This document shows, piece after piece, positions 30,005 through 40,499 of a stretch of DNA of 64,000 bases (its first letter is position 1; each line of letters starts with the position of its first letter). The translations under genes were made by a program, and so were the position numbers. The notes under the pieces were generated by a model. It saw only the letters and a program-made list of their open reading frames with translations. It was not told the origin of the DNA and searched no databases. This DNA is from Haberlea rhodopensis (lineage: Eukaryota; Streptophyta; Magnoliopsida; Lamiales; Gesneriaceae), in contig CAJQUN010000409.1 in NCBI GenBank assembly GCA_907163345.1, positions 310,001-374,000 on the forward strand. The letters are read 5' to 3'.

Positions 30005-32824
30005 TTGCAGGAAACTAGAATGCATCCAGTTCGGAGCTCAGAATGGTTCCTAGACAGCGGATGCTCTAGACATATGACAGGGAATGCAAGCTTATTGTCT
30101 GAACTAGTGGACTCCACTGGACCCAGAATAACGTTTGGAGATAACGCGAAAGGTAGAACCGTAGGTAAGGGTAAGATTATCTACGGTAACCTCATCATTA
30201 AAGATATTCTCTTAGTTGAAAATCTATGTTATAATTTGATTAGCATAAGTCAATTATGTGACAATGGTCATTCCGTAGAATTCACTCAGCATTCATGCAC
30301 AATTAAATCTACTGATGGCAATGTATTGCTTATAGGAAGAAGGCATGATAACACATATAAAATTGATTGGAATCTTAATCAGCCTACTTCCTTTACTTGT
30401 TTAGCTGCCCAGAATACTTCCAAAAATTGGCTTTGGCACAAACGGTTGAGTCACTTAAATTTTAAAACTATTGCTAGTCTGCGTAAACTTGATCTAGTTG
30501 TTGGACTGCCCCAAATTGAGTTCTCAAAGGACAAGATCTGTGCAGCATGCCAACTCGGTAAGCAAATCAGATCCTCCTTTAAGAACAAAGGGAGTAAATC
30601 TTCTTCTCGGTGCCTAGAGTTGCTGCATATGGATCTGTTTGGTCCTATACCAGTAACAAGTCTAGGGGGAATGAAGTACACCCTAGTGTTAATAGACGAT
30701 TACACTCGTTTCACGTGGGTCTTGTTCCTAAGTGGTAAAGATCAGGCTACTCCAAAGCTGATCAAATTACTGAAAAGACTCCAAAATGAGAAATCGTGTG
30801 GGATAGATAGAATTCGCAGTGATAAAGGTACTGAGTTTACCAATCAATCACTCGAATCATATCTAGATGACCTTGGTATTAAACACGAATACTCTGCAGC
30901 TAGAACTCCTCAACAAAACGGAGTTGCTGAGCGTAGGAACCACACTTTAAAAGAAGCTGCGCGAACTATGCTCGCGGAATCAGAAATATCGCAGAAATTT
31001 TGGGCGGAAGCTGTCAACACAGCATGTTATACGCAGAACAGATCGATGATTAATAAGCGAGCCAATAAAACCCCTTATGAGATCTGGAATGGCAGTAAGC
31101 CAAATATTTCTTATTTCCATGTGTTTGGTTGCAAATGTTTTATTCACAACAATGGAAAGACTCATCTCACCGCCTTTGATGCCAAATCTGATGCTGGAAT
31201 ATTTCTTGGCTATTCAACAGTTAGTAAGGCATTCAGAGTATTTAATAATAGAACTCTTAATGTAGAAGAATCAGTGCATGTAAAATTTGATGAACCTACT
31301 GACTGTACACTATCCGATATACAAATCAACAACTTGAGTAATCGACTGGAAAGCACTTATATTGACGAAAATGTTGATGATGAGATTGATTACAGAAGCA
31401 GGGCTGACTGCTCCTTAGAACCAGAAATCCCTGAAGCTCAAGCAGAGGAGTCTGCTGGCCAACAAGCACTGCAGCCAGCCATCAATGAAACAGTGGCATC
31501 CACCTCTACTGCAGTTGAAGGAACCAATGAGAAAGATGGGTCTATCAGAATCTCTGATTTACCTACTCACATCCAATCAACTGAAGAACTCAACCCACTA
31601 GGACCTTCGCTCCGGTGGAAGAAGGATCATCCACCCGAGCAGGTCATCGGTAACCCTCTTGCTCCTCTACGCACCAGAGGACAAATGATTAACGAATTTC
31701 TTCATGCTGCATTCATATCTCATATAGAACCTAAGAAGATTGATGAAGCTATATTAGACCCAAGTTGGGTAGAAGCAATGCAGGAAGAACTAAACCAGTT
31801 TGAGCGAAACAGAGTATGGTATCTAGTACCACGACCACTGCATCACACTGTAATTGGCACCAAATGGGTATTTAGAAATAAATTAGACGAAAACGGAACA
31901 GTAATTAGAAATAAAGCAAGATTAGTTGCACAGGGCTACAGACAGGAAGAAGGCATTGATTTCGATGAAACCTTTGCCCCTGTAGCACGACTAGAAGCAA
32001 TTCGCATATTTCTTGCATTTGCTGCATTTAAAGACTTTAAAGTCTATCAGATGGATGTTAAGAGTGCATTTCTTAACGGCAAACTCCAGGAAGAAGTTTA
32101 TGTTGAACAACCTCCTGGATTTGAAAACCATCAGCAGCCATCTCATGTTTTCCGTCTGAATAAAGCTCTGTATGGTCTAAAGCAAGCTCCTCGTGCCTGG
32201 TATGAAACTTTATCAAAATATTTGACAGAGCACAACTTTGTTATTGGCACGGTGGACAAGACCCTTTTTAAATTTACAAAGGGAGATCATACGTTGCTAG
32301 TTCAAATATATGTTGATGATATTATCTTCGGGAGTACTAACCCAAAACTGTGCGAAAGATTTTCTAAAATCATGCAGGAACAATTCGAGATGAGCATGAT
32401 GGGAGAGTTATCATTTTTCTTAGGATTGCAAGTCAAGCAATCTAGTGAAGGAATTCTGATAAATCAGTCCAAGTACACTAAAGAGCTACTGAAGAAATAT
32501 GGAATGAGTACCAGCTCAGCTGCTGCTACACCAATGAGCTCATCCGCCAAACTCGACTTGGATAATTCAGGAATACCAGTCGAAGTCACAATGTATCGAG
32601 GCATGATCGGATCTTTACTATACTTGACAGCCAGCCGACCCGATATTATGTTTGCAGTATGTATGTGCGCCCGGTTTCAAGCAAATCCCAAGCAGTCGCA
32701 CTTCACTGCTGTCAAGAGGATCCTAAAATACTTAAAAGGAACCGAGAATGTTGGTCTATGGTATCCAAGAGACTCAACTTTTAATCTCATTGGATACTCA
32801 GATGCTGACTATGCTGGACTGTAA
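30005..32824 (+). CDS. pol: Sire-1 Pol: protease, integrase, reverse transcriptase
   Basis: 939 codons. Residues 13-25 WFLDSGCSRHMTG are the Copia aspartic protease motif. The pre-integrase zinc site is H145, H150, C179, C182. The integrase DDE triad is D210 (HMDLFGP), D273 (RSDKGTEF) and E309 (GVAERRN), with 35 residues between the last two. RT runs from about residue 600, with VIGTKWVFRNK, QMDVKSAFLNGKL, GLKQAPRAWY and YVDDIIFGSTN (catalytic YVDD at 769-772). The ORF stops just into RNase H (SDADYAGL) because of one surplus base at about 32819. Everything up to that point looks intact. It would process Gag-Pol, copy RNA to cDNA and integrate it. Confidence 0.92.
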   Translation: MQETRMHPVRSSEWFLDSGCSRHMTGNASLLSELVDSTGPRITFGDNAKGRTVGKGKIIYGNLIIKDILLVENLCYNLISISQLCDNGHSVEFTQHSCTIKSTDGNVLLIGRRHDNTYKIDWNLNQPTSFTCLAAQNTSKNWLWHKRLSHLNFKTIASLRKLDLVVGLPQIEFSKDKICAACQLGKQIRSSFKNKGSKSSSRCLELLHMDLFGPIPVTSLGGMKYTLVLIDDYTRFTWVLFLSGKDQATPKLIKLLKRLQNEKSCGIDRIRSDKGTEFTNQSLESYLDDLGIKHEYSAARTPQQNGVAERRNHTLKEAARTMLAESEISQKFWAEAVNTACYTQNRSMINKRANKTPYEIWNGSKPNISYFHVFGCKCFIHNNGKTHLTAFDAKSDAGIFLGYSTVSKAFRVFNNRTLNVEESVHVKFDEPTDCTLSDIQINNLSNRLESTYIDENVDDEIDYRSRADCSLEPEIPEAQAEESAGQQALQPAINETVASTSTAVEGTNEKDGSIRISDLPTHIQSTEELNPLGPSLRWKKDHPPEQVIGNPLAPLRTRGQMINEFLHAAFISHIEPKKIDEAILDPSWVEAMQEELNQFERNRVWYLVPRPLHHTVIGTKWVFRNKLDENGTVIRNKARLVAQGYRQEEGIDFDETFAPVARLEAIRIFLAFAAFKDFKVYQMDVKSAFLNGKLQEEVYVEQPPGFENHQQPSHVFRLNKALYGLKQAPRAWYETLSKYLTEHNFVIGTVDKTLFKFTKGDHTLLVQIYVDDIIFGSTNPKLCERFSKIMQEQFEMSMMGELSFFLGLQVKQSSEGILINQSKYTKELLKKYGMSTSSAAATPMSSSAKLDLDNSGIPVEVTMYRGMIGSLLYLTASRPDIMFAVCMCARFQANPKQSHFTAVKRILKYLKGTENVGLWYPRDSTFNLIGYSDADYAGL

Positions 32825-33257
32825 AATTGACAGGAAAAGCACCAGTGGATATTGTCAATTTCTTGGTGATCGGTTAATATCATGGGGATGCAAGAAACAG
32901 ACATCCATCGCAACCTCCACTGCAGAGGCAGAGTACCTTGCTGCTGGAAGCTGCTGTGCCCAACTGCTCTGGATTCAGCAACAACTCAGAGACTATGGAA
33001 TTGAGTCCACAGAGGCTCCTATTTTCTGTGACAATACGTCTGCCATTGCCATTACATACAATCCAGTTCTTCATACTCGTACTAAACATATTGACATTCG
33101 TCATCATTTCATCAGAGATCATGTTATGAAGAAGGAAATACGGCTGGAGTACATTTCCACAGAACAACAGGCAGCAGACATCTTCACAAAACCCCTACCG
33201 GACGCTAAGTTTTCTTACTTTCGAAATATTCTTGGTTTAATTGAAATTACTTCTTGA
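32820..33257 (+). pseudogene. Sire-1 RNase H, out of frame with Pol
   Basis: Continues Pol in the next frame: KIDRKSTSGYCQFLGDRLIS, STAEAEYLAAGSCCAQ (conserved Glu), FCDNTSAIAITYNPVLHTRT (conserved Asp) and HIDIRHHFIRDH, ending DIFTKPLPDAKFSYFRNILG. Domain residues look intact; only the +1 shift at about 32819 separates it from RT. A single-base error in the assembly would have the same look. Confidence 0.85.
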
Positions 33258-33793
33258 TTATTTTGATTGGGTAATGGATTCAGGGGGAATTTGTTAGTTT
33301 AGTTGCATTTATTTAGGGGGAATTTCTATTTTAATTTTATCATGGTTATTTAAGCTAAGCTGGTAATACAATGGTCAACTGCAGTGGGGGTATTCGTACC
33401 AGTAGGACTCTGCATCCAGTAGATGTTCTCCTACCAGTCGAACCCCACATACCAGTTGATGTTACCAAATATGCTTTGACAAAAATAACCCTCGATACTA
33501 ATTAACCTAATGAACGTCGGAATTCAAAATTACTTTTGTGTAAAATAAATTATTTCACTCCCGCCTAAATCCTGTCCTTTTATTTTTGGTTAAAATCTTT
33601 TTAATCGTTAGATGATTGCCACGTATACATGTGTCCGCTCATCTACAGTACGACGTTACATATACTTCCTTTTTCACCGCCTTTAGTTTTCTCTTCTCTT
33701 CATCTTCTCCAAACATCTTACTGCTACAATCGTCTCTTTCAGAAAAATTTCCTTTAACAGATTGCTGCTGCTCCTTCACCTCAATCATTCAAA
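33258..33793 (+). other. Sire-1 spacer between pol and 3' ORF
   Basis: 536 bp without coding sequence. It includes short repeats of ACCAGT/CCAGTWGATGTT at 33385-33465 and AT-rich sequence, then a pyrimidine-rich leader (33640-33790) before the 3' ORF start. In Sireviruses the extra ORF is also separated from pol, or read through a stop. Confidence 0.6.
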
Positions 33794-36524
33794 ATGACGA
33801 AGACTGTTCAACCGAGTTTTATCACAAATGCTGTTCACGTCGATTTTAACTCCATATATACTTCATCTGACGAGGAAACAAAGGATTTAATTCAAAAGCT
33901 GGATACCTCAGGGCTATTAGTGATCCTAAGCCAGGCTCCCTCATTTTACCAGGATGAACTACAAGAATTCTTTGCCACAAGCAACTGTTGTGGATGACAC
34001 CGTTGTGGCATCCATCTCTGGGCAGTCAGTCACCATCACTCAACCAGAATTTGCCACTCATCTGTGCCTACCCTCCACTGGACTCACTGACTTTTCGACT
34101 ATTCCGGCAGACCTAAGAGAAGAGATGCGGCTCACAGTGTCGGACTCTGACCATCGTATTCAACGACCTCCTTTCAGGAAGGTATTAATGAAGAGCCACT
34201 ATCGACAACTGGCAGACATCATCTCAAAGGGGATCCTCTGTAAGGCAGGATCATTTGATATAATTACCCCTGAGAAGTTTGACGTCATGAGCGCCATATG
34301 CAAAGGGTTGGAGATCAACTGGTCAGCTGTACTATTTCAAATACTGACTAGCCTCGTCGTATCTGGCAAGGGTCAATCCGGTTTTGCTCTCCCACTAAGC
34401 AGTCTATTTGAGAGCAAACACATCAAGACAGGGGCTCTCTCTCATCTTCATCCAGGGAGACTCGTCACTCACAAGTACCTTCAGCTTCATCGCCAACGAA
34501 GTGGCAGAGAAGGTGGAGCAACAAAGCGCCGGTTGACTCAAGTCATTAGTGACTCGGAACAGACTGTCTCTGAATCCGCTGAGTCTCCTCCTCCTCCTCC
34601 TCCTCCTCCTCCTCCTCCTAAGAAGCCAAGGACCAAAAAAATTGCATCTCTAGATGCTCGTCAGAGAGACACTGCCGCCTCCGACACTATCTCCTCTGCC
34701 GGACCTACAGGTGTTATTTCTGACAGAGAACCCAGCCCTGTCCTCCCTTCAACTGAGGAACCCACTGCTACATTAGCCATGGTGTCTGCTCCATTAATAG
34801 ACACTCCTTCAGCTCAGGTGAGCTCTCAGCAGGCCCCAGGCTCCATCAGCTTCAGAACACCCAAGTCTACTTGTCCTTACTGTCATCCCAAGGCCACTCC
34901 AGCTGACAAAGGAAAATCTCTTATTGCTCCAGTGTCCACTCCTGTTGCATTCGAGATTCAAATGGTCATGGATGCAGTTAAAGCCCAACTGGAACCCCAA
35001 CTGGAGATTTTTGATCGTTGGGTAAAGGCTCGAGTACAGGTTCGCTTTGATGATATCGATCCCATTCTGGCTCAGGCAAAGCAAGACGAAAACAAAATCC
35101 TGACCTATCTTCAAATTCCCGAACCTGAGAAAAGTTTGAAGCTGCGTGATGTCTTTAGTATCATGAACTATGTGGGTGGACTCCAAGCTCTTGTTACATC
35201 CCGCATTCAAGTGTTTGATGGACATTCAAGAACAGCGAATCATGATCGAGCAGTTCTAAACGCTCTAGGCCTCAAGCTGGAAATGGCTGAGCTTGCTCTT
35301 CATGATCTCCGCATATCCACTGGGATTCATTCATGCTCCTCTTCTGAAATTGTTGCAAGCCCTGATCAGCCAGATCTACAAATGGCTATTGCAAATTTAG
35401 AGGTTGTCCCTCCTACTGTGGAGCTTACTTCTAATGTTTTGGAGACCTCTCCTACTGGAGCAGACGCCACACCAACTACTTTGGAAGCAGCATCCTCTGC
35501 TCCCAGCTCTCCACATGATCAACAGCCCCACCAAATGATTGTTGATCACACCAATGTCGATTCAGTTATTCAGAATGTGGTTCAGCTGGTCACCATCTCC
35601 TCTGCAAATAATGAACCAAGTGAATCCTCTCATTCCAATGATCATACTCAAGCGTCTGCTGCTGGGATTGATCAAGACAATGCTGAACTGGATGCTCCGC
35701 ACGTGGAAGAAACTGGAACTATGGATGTAGCTATCTCCGCCTCAACTGCGGCCCCTCATATTGACGCTACTACTTTACCATCCACTGCAGTAGTCATTGC
35801 TCATCCCAATGCGCTTGCCCCTGCTGCTGATATCCCAATGCTTGCCGGCGATCCGTCCATGGATCAGGAACTATCCGAGGGTTTCTTTGTCTTCACAAAC
35901 CCTCTGGACGAGCCACCTAACATCGCTGCCCAGCTAGCTCAACTCTCCACCGCTATTACAGCACTGACCAACGATGTTCATAAGCTTAAGCAGGAAGAGA
36001 GGGCTGCAACTCTTATTTTAGGAACTCTTCAGCAGCAAACGGACTCTAAATTCCAGCAAGTCTACGCTGACCTAAGTAGTTTAACTACTACTGTCACTAG
36101 ACTTCAAACCTTTGCTGAGAATGCGGTTGCAGAAGCAGTTTCTCATATTGGCCAGGCGCGTCTTCAGATCAATCAGAACAATGAATCTCTTCATACTGCC
36201 ACCTCAATGGCTCTTGGAGAAAAGATTGACGACGCCAAAAAGATTTTGACTGATCAATTGGCCACCATGCAAGCAACGTTTGCATCTCAAATTCAAGATA
36301 TCTGCAACAGTCTGCCTGCTGCTCCTAAAATTATCCGCAGGCTGCCTGAACCCAGTCGAACTGCTCCCTCTTCTCAGAGAGCTTCAAGTTCAGCTGCTCA
36401 TTCCTCCCCTGCACCTGGAGCACTCCCTCAGTCCAGACCCACTGCTCAACAAAGATCTCGAAGTCCGCGCCAACCGCCAAGCGACAAACGCGACTATTCC
36501 AAACATTGGTTAGGGCGCAAATAG
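33794..36524 (+). pseudogene. Sire-1 envelope-position ORF, one frameshift
   Basis: An extra ORF between pol and the 3' LTR, where Sireviruses encode an 'envelope-like' protein of unknown role. The first ATG (33794, MTKTVQPSFITNAVHVDFNS) is in one frame to 33997. From about 33970 the text continues in a second frame to 36524 (856 codons from the in-frame ATG at 33954), so one frameshift lies at about 33965-33985. Features in the long part: a globular N-terminal domain (to about residue 190), a polyproline run near residue 210 followed by basic KKPRTKK, a low-complexity Ser/Pro/Thr/Ala middle, a C-terminal helical coiled-coil-like region (about 670-800) and a Ser/Arg/Pro-rich tail. I see no signal peptide or clear membrane span, so a true envelope is doubtful. 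Similar ORFs occur in Sireviruses of other dicots. Confidence 0.75.
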
Positions 36525-37352
36525 TATCATTTTCTGACTCTCTCTTACTTACTCCTATTTACTTCTGTGTTAAATTGACTGTCTCTCTGTATTCACTATT
36601 TAACATAAATGCATTCACATTTATTGCTACCTTGTTTTTCCTATAAATAGAGGTTCTTGTTTGATCACATAACACACATTCACTCATCATGCTTACTTTT
36701 AAGTTATTTCTCATTCCCTGGTTTTCTGTTAGATCCTTTCCTGCTTCATGGGTTTATTACTTATCTAAATCAACCCCTCATGGGTTGATTACTTATATAA
36801 CCCAGCTCTGATAAGCTTCAGCGCTTTGATCCTGTTCTGGTGCTCCTCATCAGTCAGGAACTACTAACAGCAGATGCCTGGGTGCTGATGACAAAAAGGG
36901 GGAAGATAGAGATAGAGTATTCTCAACAGAGATAGAATATTTTTATTAGGTGATTCCATAAAAACTAAAGGAGCTGCCTGATGAATATTCATATGACTCT
37001 TCCTCTTCCCGACCTCTCTCTGAAACAAGGTGGATCGAGCTCTTCCTCTCCGCAACTAGGTGGATCGAAGCCTTCCGGTCTACTTTGTTTATTCAAAGAG
37101 AAATTTGTCATGTATCATCTATTTTATGTAAAACTAGACTTGTCTTAGATTCTATTCAAAGTGTAAGAATTCATCTTATATAAAGATGAATTTCTCTCAA
37201 TTGTCCAGTTTGATTACAACTTGTAATCTGCTTATATTTAATGAAAATTTCTTTTCCATGATGTCTTCAAGTATTTTCAGGACTCTTATCTTATTTACTC
37301 TAGTAGGAAATCGATTACTGCTTAGTTTTGTCATCACCAAAAAGGGGGAAAT
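36525..37352 (+). promoter_or_regulatory. Sire-1 3' region with two polypurine tracts
   Basis: 828 bp non-coding. AAAAAGGGGGA at 36893-36903 and AAAAAGGGGGAAA at 37339-37351; the second touches the 3' LTR and is the functional PPT. Duplicated PPTs far upstream of the LTR are a known Sirevirus trait. TATAAATA at about 36642 is probably chance. 36930-37330 holds T-rich sequence with nothing else recognised. Confidence 0.75.
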
Positions 37353-38802
37353 TGTTGGGAAAACGATTTCTAAGTTTTGGTGATTACAAACACCTACTGG
37401 ATGTTAAAGATCAACCGGATGCTAAAGACCTACCGGGTGAATACACCTACCGGATATTAAAGTCTCACCGGGTAAAGACATCAACTGGATAGACACCAAC
37501 CGGACAAGACATCAACTGGATAGACACCAAGTCATCAACCGGATGAAGACATCAACTGGATAGTCATCAACCGGATGAAGACATCAACTGGATAGACACC
37601 AACCGGACAAGACATCAACTGGATAGACACCAACCGGACAAGACATCAACTGGATAGACACCAAGTCATCAACCGGATGAAGACATCAACTGGATAGTCA
37701 TCAACCGGATGAAGACATCAACTGGATAGATACCAACCGGACAAGCTATCAACTGATAAAGACACTAACCGGATGAAGTCATCAACTGGTATGAAGTCAT
37801 CAACCTGATAAAGACATCAACCGGATGAAGACATCAACTGGATAAAGTTATCAACTGATAAAGACATCAACCGGATGAAGACATCAACCGGATGATGACA
37901 TAAACTGGATATCTATCAACTGCAAAGTCTCTCACTGAACAAGGACATCAACTGGTCTTAAGAGGATGAACGACCAGTTGAACAAAGAAACCAGCAGAAG
38001 TCTAAGCAACAAGACAAAGTAAGTACAACATTCTCTGACAAAGGTACAACAGAGCGGCGCACCCTGCTATATCTCCGCCACCATTACCGTCAGAGTAAAA
38101 AGAGCCGTTGTTTTCCAAAATAGGAAAGAAGACAACAGGTATTTGGAAAGCTAATCCATTCCATATACAAAAAGGCTACCGTTGGACAACAAAACCTATA
38201 AATACGTCCAAACAGAGAATGAAGAGGTGCTGAGCAACTTTCAAACTAAGAGAAATACTTCAAAGCAAGAAAGCTATACAACTGATATTTCAAACGTTCA
38301 GCAAAGAGCAGACAAACCGCAAAACTGAATCTGTGACAGATTATTTTCAATTGAAGTCTGCTGCTTAGAAACTCTCAAAGCTAGAAAGTTTTATTCTGTA
38401 GAGAGTGTTGTAAAATCACTTGTATCCAAAAGATAAGAAGAGTGTGATTGCTAGGAGTTTAGGCCAAGTGTGTTAGTGCCTAAGGAGGTTGTATACTGTA
38501 AAGTGTAAACCAAGTCTTCTAGTGAATCCTTCCTGCAAAGGAAGAAGGGGAGACGTAGAAGCGTTGTGCTTCGAACTTCCAGAAACAACTCTCGTATTAT
38601 TCGTTTATTGCTTTATTACTTCAGTTTTATTCCTCACAAGTTTTGTAGACGTCTTCCGCACTATAATAAGTGTCTACTGACTTGCCTGTTATTGAGAAGC
38701 AACTGTAACACTTAACAGTTTACAGTTAACCAGAAAAGAAATCGAAATTATATCTAGTGTTTATTCAACCCCCCCCTTCTAAACACTACCCCGATCCTAA
38801 CA
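37353..38802 (+). repeat. Sire-1 3' LTR
   Basis: 1,450 bp, near-identical to 26502-27952 (substitutions seen in the minisatellite end at about 37895 and 37930, and one base fewer in the C-run). Followed by the GAGAC duplication. Confidence 0.93.
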
Positions 38803-38807
38803 GAGAC

Positions 38808-40499
38808 GTTTATACGTCAAATGTTTTAGGAGGTTTGTTTGGAACGACTCAATTTTGTTGGGATACCAACATGAGCGTCGACAAATCGTTGTTAGCTCTG
38901 GTTGAGCATCTTTGCATGTGGTATGCGACAGAAGACACAATTGTAATTGTGTGGTATAGTTAGTGGGGTAACACCACTATATTGACTTTATCTCTTGGAG
39001 AGATTTGGATTGTACTGTTATGGAGGCAGCTAGTTTTGGTTGAGGGTTGATCGTGAATCAACCAGGGTAAGCCCTACTAGTGTTGGGCTAGGTAATGGCT
39101 TCGTACTTCCAGTGAGACGTTTGAGGAGACGTCTCTGGGGTGATGCTCGAGTGTGGAGTACTATGGCAATAGTACAGGGCATCGTTGTTTGAGTATACAT
39201 GGTGTATACGAGTTTCGATTTGATGATAGTGGCTTCGATGCACTATTCTGAACCTATTGCATATTTTGGTTCCGAGATATATGTTGGTATGTATATCCAG
39301 TTTTCCGGACGGTGGTTCGAGGTTGGTGGGTCATGGATTCATGACACTATCCTCTTTGGGAAACGCGGTATTGAGATACCTGCCGGTTGAATCTTTTGGG
39401 AGATTCGTTGTTTTGATTGTGTGATGTTGATGTTGAAATCACACCCTTTGGCTTTGGTCTGTCGACCACTATTCTCCGTGGAGTGAGAATGATCGAGGTT
39501 TGACAGCAGATTTTGGGACTTTGGGTATGCTTAGAGATACCCGAGTCTATTGCCTTGAGTGTGCCTGTTTTGTTGGTGCTTAGGCATGTATACCCGTGTA
39601 TGTATACGAATGCCAACTCCATTTCGTTCCTTGTTGAACGTCGGATTAGTGTACTTGGTTTGAGAGATCTCCGGTGGGGGATTGTGACAAATTGAGATTC
39701 GTAATCTCGATGGCACGATGTATTCTGAGGAATAATCGTGAGGTCTGTTTGACTTTCCCAGAGGAGGGATTGTCGTGTTTTGGAACCATGGTAGTTCTTG
39801 TTGGATAATTCGATAGCCTTCCTGTTTTAGGATTGTTGAATCCCAGGACAAATGAGGGATGGCCAGGATTCGGATTTGTTTAGTGTCATGGTTGACACGT
39901 GTTTGGGAATGCAATTGTTTGTCTTGCATGTCCCCTGTGGAACTTGAGACCTTGTGGAGTCTCGATAGCGTGTTTTGGACCAAGATGGAATTTCTTGGAA
40001 CACCTTGTTTTAGATTTCTGTGGTGATGTGTTTTGTTTGGTTAGTGACCGTGGTTTGCCCAATCCGGATTGCAAGTGTTGCAACTACTCCTTTGGAGGAG
40101 ATGATCGGGAAAGCGAGACCGGATTTTTCCGGGAGTATACTGATTGTATACTAGTGGTTCCCACCTTAACGATGTGTGTTAAGCATCGTGGGCGAATGGT
40201 GGATATCATTGAGAGATATCTATGTTAGAACCAATGGGGTTCTGTTTGATTTGCAGTCATGATGGACTGACTTCCGGGACGATTCACGCCGAGGTATGTT
40301 GTTATCTTTCGGGTTGCTTGGTTTTAGCATTTGCTCTATTGTAGAGCTTGGTGCGAGATTGGTGTTCTCGCAGTTAACGATTCGATTCTATTGTGGTCCA
40401 GCATCGGAGTTGTGGCTTTACCTTGTTGTGTAGTCCTGGTGCTAGGTAGAGTGTGCCGATGCAAATTTCGAGGACGAAATTTTATTAGTGGGGGATAAT
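38808..40499 (+). mobile_element. LARD-C interior, right part, with polypurine tract
   Basis: Non-coding continuation of LARD-C. It is weakly similar to the LARD-A interior 5640-6609 (common phrases such as TCATGATGGACTGACTT... against GTCATGAGAGACTGACTTT, and the TTCGAGGACGAAATT end). Small ORFs on both strands look like chance. The PPT AGTGGGGGATAAT is at 40487-40499. Confidence 0.8.

Larger units (their letters stand above)
26502..38802 (+). mobile_element. Sire-1: Sirevirus-like Copia retrotransposon with 3' extra ORF
   Basis: A 12,301-bp element with LTRs of 1,451 and 1,450 bp and a perfect duplication GAGAC (26497-26501, 38803-38807). Order: LTR, Met-tRNA primer site, gag, PR-IN-RT-RH, long 3' ORF with coiled-coil character, two PPT-like tracts, LTR. 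Integrase before RT is Copia. The YVDDIIFGSTN RT motif, large size, extra ORF and duplicated AAAAAGGGGGA tracts are Sirevirus traits. Near-identical LTRs mean a recent insertion, younger than LARD-C. Frameshifts in gag, at the RNase H junction and in the 3' ORF make this copy non-autonomous as read. Confidence 0.94.

Noticed and set aside
34809..35225. A minus-strand ORF (138 codons) inside the Sire-1 3' ORF.
   Set aside because: It is a shadow of the sense ORF with no motif or start context.
39531..39983. A 150-codon minus-strand ORF in the LARD-C interior.
   Set aside because: It is antisense to the element, has no recognisable motif, and the region is similar to LARD-A interior without conserving the frame.
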